NCBI RefSeq assembly: GCF_965638725.1
Contig: NC_134981.1
Location: 41,010,849 to 41,074,848, forward strand
Length of the DNA: 64,000 nt
Source of the DNA: Aptenodytes patagonicus
Lineage: Eukaryota > Chordata > Aves > Sphenisciformes > Spheniscidae
Direction of reading: 5' to 3'
Part shown: piece by piece, positions 55,086 through 64,000 of the stretch
Layout of the letters: the number at the start of each line of letters is the position of its first letter
Position numbering within the stretch: the stretch's first letter is position 1
Notes under the pieces: generated by a model
The model's database searches: none
What the model saw: only the letters and a program-made list of their open reading frames with translations
What the model was told of the DNA's origin: nothing
Position numbers and translations under genes: made by a program

Positions 55086-57570
55086 GGGTGATGTTCTAGT
55101 CAATGTCTGCTACAGGCTACCTGACTAGGAAGAACAAGTGGATCAGGCCCTCTACAGACAGCTAGGAGCAGCTGCATGTTCAGAGGTCCTGGTCCTTATG
55201 GGGGTCTTCAACAACCCTGATATCTGCTGGAGGGACAATACAGCAGGGCATAAGCAATCCAGGGAGGTTCCTGGACTGCGTAGATGACAACTTCCTGACC
55301 CAAGTGATAGAGGAGCCAACGAGGAGAGGTGCTTTGCTGGATGTCATACTCGCCAACAAGGAGGGGCTCGTTGGGGATCTGAAGGTTGAAGGCAGCCTTG
55401 GCTGCAGCGATCATGAGATAGCGGAGTTCAGGATCCCGAGAGGAGGGAGGAGAACAAAAAGCAGAATCACAACCCTGGATTTCAGGAGAATAGACTTTGG
55501 CATCTTCAAAGATCTGCTTGGAAGAGTCCTGTGGGAAAAGGCCCTGGAGGGAAGAGGGACCCATGAAATCTGGTTAATATTCAAGGATCACCTCCAATCT
55601 CAAGGAGTAGGAAGTCAGGCAAAAATGCCAGGAGGCCTGTGTGGATGAACGAGGAGCTCCTGGCCAAACCCAAACACAAAAAGGAAGCATACAGATGGTG
55701 GAAGCAAGGATGAGTAACCTGGGAGGAAGACAGAAACATTCTCTGAGCATGCAGGGATGAGGTTAGGAAAGATAAAGCCCAAATGGAATTGAATCTGGCC
55801 AGGGATGTCAATGGCAACAAGAAGGGCTTCTGTAAGTACATAGGCGACAAAAGGCAGAATAGGGAAAATGTGGGCCCATTGCTGAATGGGGCAGGGGCCC
55901 TGGTGACACAGGACATGGAAAAGGCTGAGGTATGAATTTAGTATGAATTTCAGTCTTTACTGGCAAAACTGGCCTTCAGGAATCCCAGGCCCCAGAGACC
56001 AGGGGGAAAATCTGGAGCAAGGAAGATGTACCCTTGGTGGAAGAGGATCAGGTCAGGAAATATTTAAACAAACTGGACGTACATAAATCCATAGGCCCTG
56101 ATGGGATGCACCCACGAGTGCTGAGGGAGCTGGCAGATGTCATTGCGAGGCCACTCTCGATAATCTTTGATTGATCATCGTGATTGGGAGAGGTGCCCGA
56201 GGACTGGAAGAAAGCAGTTGTCACTCCTGTCTTCAAGAAGGGCTAGAAGGAGGACCCAGGGAACTACAGGCTGGTGAGCCTCACCTCGATCTCTGGGAAA
56301 GTGATGGAGCAGCTAATCCTGGGAACCACTTCCAGGCACATGAAGGACAAGAAAGTCATCAGGAGTAGTCATCATAGCTTCACCAAGGGGAAGTAATGCT
56401 TGACCAACTTGATAAACTTCTACGATGAAATGACTGGCCTGGTAGACGAGGGGAGAGCAGTCACTATTGTCTACCTCGACTTCAGGAAGGCCTTTGACAC
56501 TGTCTTCCATAAGATCCTCACAGAGAAGCTGTTGATGTATGGGCTGGATGAGCAGACAGGGAGGTGGATTGAAAACTGGCTGAACGGCCAGGCCCAGAGC
56601 ATGGTAATCAGTGGCACAGAGTCTAGTTGGAGGCCAGTAACTAGCAGCGTACCCCAGAGGTAAATACTGGGTCTGATCCTGTTCAACACCTTCATTAATG
56701 ACCTGGACAATGTGACAGAGTGTACCCTCAGCAAGTTTGCAGATGACACAAAACTGGGAAGAGTGGCTGATGTGCCAGAGGGTCGTGCTACCATCCGGAG
56801 GGGCTGGAGAAATGGGCTGACAGGAACCTCATGAGGTTCAACAAGGGGAAGTGCCAAGTCCTGCACCTGGGGAGGAAGAACCCCATGCACTCATACATGC
56901 TGGGGGCCACCCAGCTGGAAAGCAGCTTTGCAGAAAAGGACCTAGGGGTCCTGGTGGACACCAAGTTGAACATGAGCCAGCAGTATGCCCTTGCTGCAAA
57001 GAAGGCAAATGGTATCCTGGGCTGCATCAGGCAAAGTATTGCCAGCAGGTCGAGGGAGGTGATCCTTTCCCTCTAGTCAGCACTGGTGAGACCACACCTG
57101 GAGTCCTGTGTCTAGTTCCGGGCTCCCCAGTACGAGAGAGACATGGACATACTGAAGAGAGTCCAGCGAAGGGCCACAAAGAAGATGATGTTTAGCCTAG
57201 AGAAGAGAAGGCCCATGGGGGGGAATCTCATCAATGTATACAAATACCTGAAGGGAGGGTGCAAAGAGGACGGAGCCAGGCTCTTTTCAGTGGTGCCCAG
57301 TGACAGGACCAGAGGCAACGGGTGCAAACTGAAACACAGGAGGTTCTGTCTGAGCATCAAGAAACACTTTTTTTACTGTGAGGGTGACTGGGCACTGTAA
57401 CAGGTTGCCCAGAGAGGTTGTGGAGTCTCCCTCCTTGGAGATATTCAAAAGCCATCTGGACATGGTCCTTGGCAAACAGCTCTAGGTGGCCTTGCTTGAG
57501 CAGGGGATTTGGACCAGATGACCTCCGGAGGTCCCTTCCAACCTCAACCACTCTGTGAGTTTGACATTCT
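55086..57570 (+). mobile_element. CR1 LINE ORF2 region to 3' end, 2.5 kb
   Basis: Starts in the endonuclease domain (VNVCYRLPD-like, FLDCVDDNFLTQ, SDHEIAEFRI) and runs through the whole RT ([35 protein letters not shown] intact at about 56738-56765). It continues to the C terminus ([20 protein letters not shown]) and the 3' end near 57570 (GGTCCCTTCCAACCTCAACC, TGTGA). Frames are broken by several stops and indels (about 55648, 55935, 56250, 56660, 56800, 57195), so it is inactive. Confidence 0.92.
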
Positions 57571-57905
57571 GTGATGACAAGTTCGGTGAGCACTTTACTT
57601 GAGTTCATGGTTGCAGGCTTGTAGACAAAATATTCAGAGGTTAGAATTATAAAAAAAAACAAAACAAAACAAACAAAAACAAAAAACCCAAAAAACTAAA
57701 ACCGAAACAGCTTCTATATTTTTCATAACATATGACATTTGGGCTCGGGTAAGTCATCAGCTGGGTATGGGAACAGGAAGTGTTGTTATAGATTATGGTG
57801 AGGAGGAGGTGATATTTGGGAGGAACTGAATACTGCTTTTTACCTGTACTCCATCCTTTCTTTAAGTAAATGGTAATTTGAAAATTGTTGATGCTATTTT
57901 CTTTT
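57571..57905. other. Unassigned stretch with A-rich run
   Basis: An A/C-rich low-complexity run lies at 57650-57705; otherwise nothing was recognised. Confidence 0.5.
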
Positions 57906-58290
57906 TTAACAGTTGTTAGTATTGTTAAAGGATGTTATGGGTGCAGCCGCCTTCTCCAGCCCAGGACTCCCTCTTGCTTGTCTGCTGGAGCCCAGTCCGG
58001 TGAACCCAGGGTTTCTGCCCAGGCTGAGGGATGAGGCTGCTGCTTTCCCATTTGCAAGTTCAACCAGTAGTGAAGCTGAGCACATATCCCAGAGACACAC
58101 ACAGAGGACACAGACACAGCTGGCTACACAGACTGCCACAGACAAGGCGCTGCCTTCAACAGCACCTACATATAGGACTCGCATAAAACAAAGACAGCCA
58201 AGTCCCCTTCTTTCTCCTCTATCGCTGGTAGAGATAGAAATTCAACTAGTGAAGGCACATACACGACACTAGATTCATAAGCACGCGCAC
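57906..58290 (-). mobile_element. LTR-like segment (unnamed family)
   Basis: Antisense counterpart of 53816-54262 in composition (CACAGAGACACAC, GACACAGACACAGCTGGC, CACATATCCC). Boundaries are uncertain. Confidence 0.4.
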
Positions 58291-58304
58291 ATTTGCTTGT
58301 TCAC

Positions 58305-58545
58305 AGAATCATAGAAGCATAGAATAGTTTGGGTTGGAAGGGACCTCTAAAGGTCATCTAGTCCAAGCCCCCTGCCGTGGGCAGGGACACCTTCAACTAG
58401 ATCAGGTTGCTCAGACCCCGTCCAACCTGACCTTGAATGTTTCCAAGGATGGGGCATCCACCACCTCTCTGGGCAACCTATTCCAGTGTTTCACCACCCT
58501 CAGCGTAAAAAATTTCTTCCTTATATCTAGTCTAAATCTTTAATC
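58305..58545 (-). mobile_element. CR1 3' fragment
   Basis: Nearly the same as the 3' 240 bases at 30229-30470 (GGTTGGAAGGGACCTCTAAAG, GGGGCATCCACCACCTC), so it belongs to the same CR1 subfamily. Confidence 0.92.
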
Positions 58546-59096
58546 TAATCTAAATCTAAATAATTCCCCTAGTACTGGCATTCCTGCCCCAATCCTAGGC
58601 CCTCTTACCTCCTTCATGGGTTCTCTACTAGCCGGCTATCCAGCGTAATGCTTGCTAGTAAACACAAACAGGCACGCGCTCACACGCTCGTCCCACAGGC
58701 ACTCCACATTCACAAGTTCCCCTGGGCATACCAGCACAGACCCTCCACCCACGTGATACCCCTGACTGGACTCAGGGCTTCCTACTCACCAGCTAGTCCA
58801 GCTTGAAGCTTGCTAGTGAATTACACTCGCGCACACCCCCCCCCCCCCCCCACGCACACCCAGTTTTGGGAAGATACAGACACTGTGCCGCGCCCCCCCC
58901 CCCCCCCCCCCCCCCCCAGCAGCTGGCAGCAGGCACACGGGCTGTGACCTGCAGTCCTGCTCCAGACGCCGGTTTTGAGCCTTTTACTTGCCTCACGTGC
59001 TGATCCCTCCTAGTAGCTGGTTTTCGGTACTCACCCTGATGTCGCCCCAGTGGCTGGCAGCCAAGACCCCCACCCACAGGCCAGGGTGTGGTGGGT
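58546..59096. other. Segment with two long C-tracts
   Basis: CACACG/CACTCGCGCACAC-rich sequence with homopolymeric C runs at 58837-58850 and 58892-58917. The flanks resemble 60165-60230 (AGTAGCTGG), as if one element had been split by the LTR at 59097-60164. Confidence 0.5.
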
Positions 59097-60164
59097 TAAT
59101 GTTGGCTGGCTGCCGGGTACCCACCAAGCTGCTCTTTCACTCGCCCTCCTCAGCAGGACAGGGGGAGAAAATAAGATGAAAAAGCTCATGGATCAAGATA
59201 AGGACAGGGAGATCTCTCACCTGTCACCGTCACGGGCAAAACAGACTCGACTTGGGGAAATTAATTTAATTTGTTGCCACCAATTAAAAATAGAGTAGGA
59301 TAGTGAGAAACAAAACAAAACTAAAACCACCTTCCCCACCCCGCCCCTTCTTCCCAGACTCACCTTCACTCCTAACTCTTCTACCTCCTCCACCCACAAG
59401 TGGCACAGGAGGGATGGGGAATGGGGGTTGCAGTCGGTTCATAACACTTCATCTCTGCTGCTCCTTTCTCCTCACACTGTACCTCTGCTCCAGTGTGGGG
59501 TCCCTCCCACAGGAAACAATCTTTCAAGAACTGCACCAACATGGATCCTTTCCACAGGGTACAGTCCTTCAGGAACAGACTGCTCCAGCGTGGATCCCCA
59601 ATGGGCCACAGTTCCTGCCAGACAACCTGCTCCTGCATGGGCTCCTCTCCATGGGCCACAGTTCCTGCCAGGAGCCTGCTTCTGTGTGGGATCTCCACAG
59701 GCTGCAGCTTCCTTCAGAGTATATCCACTTCCTCCGGTGTGGGGTCCTCCACAGGCTGCAGTGTGGATATCTGCTCCACCATAGACCTCATTGGGCTGCA
59801 GGGGGACAACCTGCATCACCTTGGTCTTCTGCACAGGCTGCAGGGGAATCTCTGCTCTGGCACCTGGAGTACCTCCTTCTCCTCCTTCTTCACTGACCTT
59901 GGTGTCTACGTAGTTGTTTCTCTCACATTTTCTCACTCCTCTCTCCCAGCTGCTGTTGTGCAGCCTTTTTTACCCTTTCTTAAATATGTTGTCACAGAGC
60001 CGCCACCGCCGTTGCTGACTGGCTCAGTTTTGGCCAGCAGCGGGCCTTTTTGGAGGTGGATGGAACTGGCTCTGTCTGGCACAAGAGCTGCTCATTTTCT
60101 CACAGAGGTCACCCCTGCATCCCCCACCCCCTGCTACCAAAACCTTGATATGTAAACCCAGTAC
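59097..60164 (-). mobile_element. Long LTR (about 1.07 kb), antisense
   Basis: Plus-strand TGTGGTGGGTTAATG to TAAACCCAGTACG. The U3 start matches that of 44280. AATAAA-like sequence (minus strand) lies in the TTTAATTTGTTGCC region. It holds CCACAG(T/G)-containing minisatellite units at 59480-59770. No clear target duplication. Confidence 0.75.
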
Positions 60165-60372
60165 GTGCGCCTACACCCCCGGTCTGACTCCAGTAGCTGG
60201 CACTTAGTCCTTGCAGCAAACATACACATGGGATAGAGAGTGAGATTACACAGAGAGACAGTTGAGGAAAGATTTAATAAGAAGATAGGACAGACTACAG
60301 TGGTCACGCACAGGGCTCAGCTAGACAAGCATACTGACCAGCCCTGTTTTTAACCCTTTCTTTCTACCCCAC
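60165..60372. mobile_element. LTR-like remnant
   Basis: TTGAGGAAAGATTTAATAAGAAG-type block, cut by the LTR at 60373. Its family could not be named. Confidence 0.4.
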
Positions 60373-60922
60373 TGTTGTGGTTTAACCTGGCAGGCAGCTA
60401 AACACCACACAGCCGTTCGCTCACTCCCCACCCACCCCCAGTGGGATGGGGGAGAGAATCAGAAAAAAAAAAGTAAAATTTGTGGGTTGAGATAAAGACA
60501 GTTTAATAGGACAGAAAAGGAAGGGGAAATAATAATAATAATAATAATGATAAAAGAATATACAAAGCAAGTGATGCACAATGCAATTGCTCACCACCCG
60601 CCAACCGATGCCCAGCCAGTCCCCGAGCAGCGGTCACCCCTCCCCCGGCCAGCTTTCCCCCAGTTTATATACTGAGCATGATGTCATATGGTATGGAATA
60701 TCGCTTTGGCCAGTTTGGATCAGCTGTCCTGGCTGTGCCCCCTCCCAGCTTCTCGCTGGCAGGGCATGAGAAGCTGAAAAGTCCTTGACTAGTGTAAGCA
60801 CTACTTAGCAACAACTAAAACATCAGTGTGTTATCAACATTATTCTCATCCTAAATCCAAAACACAGCACTATACCAGCTACTAGGAAGGAAATAAACTC
60901 TATCCCAGACGAAACCAGGACA
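60373..60922 (-). mobile_element. Solo ERVL-like LTR, antisense
   Basis: 550 bp from TGTTGTGGTTTAACC to CCAGGACA. Flanks CCCAC and CCCCC suggest a decayed 5-bp duplication. The CRE is decayed to TGATGTCA (60679-60686), and an (AAT)n run lies at 60530-60549. Confidence 0.88.
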
Positions 60923-61650
60923 CCCCCTCTTTGTTTCTCCTTGCTCTCCGTTTGCCCAACATGTCCTTTCATGGGTTTGCATAGTTCTATCAATTCCCTT
61001 ACCCCTCCCGGTCTGGTGTCCAGGATCTCCCCTGGTTTATAATCTTAGTTGCAAAGTCCAGGTTGATCTTCCTGGAAGTGGCGCCTGTAGTTTCTTGATA
61101 GCCCATCAATTAGTGTGAGTGGCAAGGTTTGTTTCTTCTCACTCTCTCCGTGTTTGTTTTGTCAGGTCTGTGTCCCTGCATATTTTGTTTCTGGCTTCCC
61201 CCTTTTCCTTAGTTTCCCAACTGACAAGGTCCCTGATTAGATAACCTTGCTGGAATAAACATTCTCACACTCCACATATCCTTAACAATTAGAGTGAGTG
61301 AACAGGTTTGGTTCTGGTCACTGTATCCCTTATTATTTCTTTGTCAGGTTTGTGTCCCTGTATATTCTTGTTTATGGCTTCCTCCTTTTCTTATTTTACC
61401 TTTTTTGCATTGAAAAGGTCCTTGACCAGATACCCTTAAAGGAGCACTCTCCTTCTACATACCCTTACAAATATCACTTGCTTCTTTAGGGTTTTTTTAT
61501 ATATAATCCTTGAGTCTTGTTTTGTTCAAATCTCTTTCACTTTTTCAACAGTATTTTGTTTCTTCAGGTTAATACTTAACACTTAAGTGTTTTCCCCTAG
61601 AGTGTTTTTAGTTGTTACTAAACTTTAATTCTAGTCTCTCTTTCTCTTAG
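60923..61650 (+). other. Intron sequence before the PSIP1-like exon
   Basis: Holds an imperfect tandem duplication (about 61115-61254 and 61293-61434, sharing TTTGTCAGGT(C/T)TGTGTCCCTG) and a pyrimidine-rich acceptor tract (61630-61650). Confidence 0.6.
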
Positions 61651-61727
61651 GTGGATGAAATTCCAGATGGAGCAGTAAAACCTCCTATGAATAAAATGCC
61701 TATTTTCTTTTTTGGCACTCATGAGAC
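61651..61727 (+). CDS. PSIP1: PSIP1-like exon (PWWP domain)
   Basis: A 77-bp exon with acceptor TTTCTCTTAG before it and donor GTAAGT after it. It reads VDEIPDGAVKPP, then NKMPIFFFGTHE, the second half of a PWWP chromatin-binding domain. The sequence fits PSIP1 (LEDGF) better than HDGF or HDGFL2, which differ at the E-I/V-P-D-G positions as I know them. PSIP1 binds H3K36-methylated nucleosomes in the nucleus and tethers lentiviral integrase. The exon ends in phase 2, as needed to join the next PWWP exon, which is not in the window. It could belong to a functional gene or to a decaying gametolog. Confidence 0.82.
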
Positions 61728-63329
61728 GTAAGTCCTTTAGATTAAAGGGCATGTTGTTTTCATTGCAGGATGTCTTAACAGTAGCTTAACAGTTTGCATT
61801 GTGTGTTTGAAAATTATGTGATTCAGTGGCAGACTATATTTTCTTAATCTCTAGTGCCAAGATAGGCAGCTTGCTTTCCACATTTGCTGTGAAATGGTGT
61901 GGTTATAGTCTACTATTCCCTGCAGCATGGACTTTTTCCTGCTCAGTAAAAAAGCAAGAGCCTACCCAACGTGGTATGATTGACATATCTTCCTTTCTTT
62001 TGTACGAGTTTTTAACTATAGTCCCGTGTATCCTCAAAACTGTGTTCTAAAGGAAAATGAAATAAAGCTGAAAACTATGGAATAAGTAGTATTTGAGTCC
62101 TTTGAGGGGGAGAGGGGGAAGGTTTGAGAAAAAGTGAAGAGGTGCATTTGAAGCCCAAGGTCTCACCCCAGTTAGTTTCATGTGAAGTATCCAAGAAAGA
62201 CAAATATTTTTGATAACACTAACATTTTGCAATGGAACGTAACGTTTCCTTTGAAAGGACTTGATTTTTCCCACTTCTAAATATGTTTTTATGCTATTCT
62301 GACTATTATAGTGAAATTTGTCATGCTACTTCATGATGTTGTTCTACTGTAGATTACAGAGATCCTTAATTCAGTGTTAATTTCCTGTTTGACTTGTGGG
62401 GGAAATGCTGGTTTTATTCCCTTTTTTTAATAAGCTGCAAATAGTATTGTAAAGCAGGTCACAGAGCTAGTTGTTGTCTGTATAATTGTTTCATTTCTTG
62501 TACAGCTTGCAGAAAGCTTTTTTTGTCCTCCTTCAGACCATTAAGAAATCTATAAAAATCTCTCTAAGGTGGTACTTCCTACCTATCTTTAAAAATAAAT
62601 GTGGTAGAGAAAATACAGTATTCTGATGAATTAAAAAGAAAGCACTATCAGCTCTCACTGACTCTACTTTCTATTTGACTCTTTTTAAGAAGTGACTTCT
62701 CTGTCAATGAGCTTTGTGCATGTTTGGCTCCTATAACCATGCATTTCATTGACTGTTCACATCACTCCATATAGTTCTATATAGGCTCAATTATTTTTTG
62801 TGGGTTTGTGGGGAGAGGAAGCAAAGTTTGAATTCTGTTCTCCCCCCTTTTTTGTCCTTGCTTTATACTGTTCAGTAGGTTTGTACCCTTTTCAGGATGT
62901 TTTGACAGTTAAAATAAAGCACCCTTTTACTTCTCTCCTTTTTAACGTATGCCATTCTGGATTGCACTACTTGTTTTTACTGTCATTCCTGAAGATGTAT
63001 TCAGGAACACAGATCAAGTGTAGGGTATAAAGAAATGAATTTATATGTAATCTTAAAAGTTTCTGTAGAATTTTGAGAAGCACAATGACCTTTTTTCAAA
63101 TGTGACTTAGGTTCTGAAATCATGTAGATTATTGGCAAATTTGAAACCTTGTACCCACTCTTTGATACTCATACAAAGCAGTTTTACTGAAATCTGGGTT
63201 TAGTGATGTGGTAGACTCAGGGCTACTGTATTTCAAAGTTCTCAAATATTTTCTTTAGAATATAACTTTGAAAAATGTTTTTGAATCTGTGCCTCTCATA
63301 TCTTACAGTGTTGCAAAGTACTTCCTTTC
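61728..63329 (+). other. Intron after the PSIP1-like exon
   Basis: Begins with the donor GTAAGTCC. AT-rich; no further exon recognised. Confidence 0.65.
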
Positions 63330-63500
63330 TTCTGGAACAGGTGGCCCAGAGAGGTTGTGGGATCTCCATCCTCGGAGATGCTTGAAACCTGACTGGGCAT
63401 GGCCCTGAGCAACCTGCTCTAGTTGACTTTGCTTTGAGTACGGGGGGCTGGACTAGACGATCTCCAGAGGTGTTGCCTTCCAACCTCAGTGATCCTAGTA
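63330..63500 (+). mobile_element. CR1 3' fragment in the intron
   Basis: GGCCCAGAGAGGTTGTGGGA to CCAACCTCAGTGATCC, the last about 170 bases of a CR1. Confidence 0.9.
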
Positions 63501-64000
63501 TAAGCTTGTACTTTGATTTTCATTGTTGCTTTCTTCTGAGCTTCACCAAAAACTAAATTTGTGGCTTCTTGATATTCTTGAAAAAAAAAACCAAACCAAC
63601 AAAACCCTAAGAGCCAATTTCTTCTTTTCAAGATATTTGCCAGCTGTCATCTTGTTTTAGAAATATTACCCTTTTCTAAAGGAAAACTAGATATAAACTA
63701 GATATTTGTATTTTAACAAAGCTTTATGTGACTTTCTTATGTGAGTAAATGACATAAGCACAAATTTTAGCTAGTCACAGGTAGGCAGAAGGTCATACTC
63801 TGGACTCAAGATGCTGGACCCTATACGTCAGGGTGATATCTGTCCTGTTTAGGTTTCCTTGACCTTTTCTCCTTCTTGTGTATGGGGATTTAACTGCAAA
63901 AACCCAGTAAGCTACATGACCTTAGCAAGGTAGCTAATTTCTAGTATTTCTCCAAGTCTGAACAGTGTGGGTAGAGACTTGCAACTGTGGAAAAATGCTT
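63501..64000. other. Intron-like sequence to window end
   Basis: AT-rich, no gene or repeat recognised. Confidence 0.5.

Noticed and set aside
59303..60155. Overlapping 197- and 220-codon open frames
   Set aside because: They fall wholly inside an antisense LTR with minisatellite units, which keeps frames open without coding.
1..64000. Bacterial or phage origin
   Set aside because: Splice-bounded vertebrate exons, CR1 LINEs and avian-type LTRs exclude it.

Overview
The window looks like avian nuclear DNA, and the best guess is a heterochromatic, retroelement-packed sex chromosome (W more likely than Z). This rests on (i) CR1 LINEs in both orientations with the bird-typical 3' end; (ii) many copies of one avian-type ERVL-like LTR with TGTC/GACA ends; and (iii) only two recognisable host exons in 64 kb, a KIAA1958-like terminal exon and a PSIP1-like PWWP exon. 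From general knowledge the orthologues of both lie on the bird Z, but they are not neighbours in other vertebrates. The W assignment is inference.

Left third (1-20578): a very large inverted repeat. The left arm (1-8323) and right arm (12256-20578) are reverse complements with no difference wherever I compared them (coordinate sum 20579), separated by a 3.93-kb spacer. The arm reaches base 1, so its outer edge is not visible. Each arm carries a class I (gammaretrovirus-like) pol with RT, RNase H and integrase, an env remnant, one LTR (LTR1), then a second and different gag and protease, then about 2 kb of unassigned sequence. The spacer holds a class I pol, probably the continuation of the second gag-pro, plus a truncated ERVL-like gag with a tRNA-Lys-type primer site and a rearranged LTR.

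20579-24001 completes the right-arm provirus upstream on the minus strand: protease, a UGA codon at the gag/pol border, CCHC nucleocapsid, capsid, matrix, a long leader with tandem repeats, a tRNA-His-type primer site, and an LTR (LTR2) that does not match LTR1. All viral frames seen here are broken by stops or frameshifts.

24002-33338 is a plus-strand ERVL-like provirus (gag, protease, RT, RNase H, integrase, LTR tail) cut up by later insertions. A defective minus-strand ERVL (26300-28853, GAAGA target duplication) itself contains a solo LTR (26436-27028, CCCGA duplication), and a 2.3-kb CR1 sits in pol (about 30229-32541). This order of events can be read from the target duplications.

33339-49530 is mostly single-copy sequence with the KIAA1958-like terminal exon (37419-38464, minus), several CR1 fragments and LTRs. 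49531-61000 is another repeat cluster: CR1 pieces including an open ORF1 esterase and a 2.5-kb ORF2 segment, an inverted LTR pair, solo LTRs and long C-tracts. 61651-61727 is a PSIP1-like exon with good splice sites, followed by intron-like sequence to the end.

Several open frames described here begin with a non-ATG codon or in the middle of a domain, so the starts given for retroelement frames are limits of open reading, not translation starts. No tRNA, rRNA, CRISPR or bacterial-type feature was seen.
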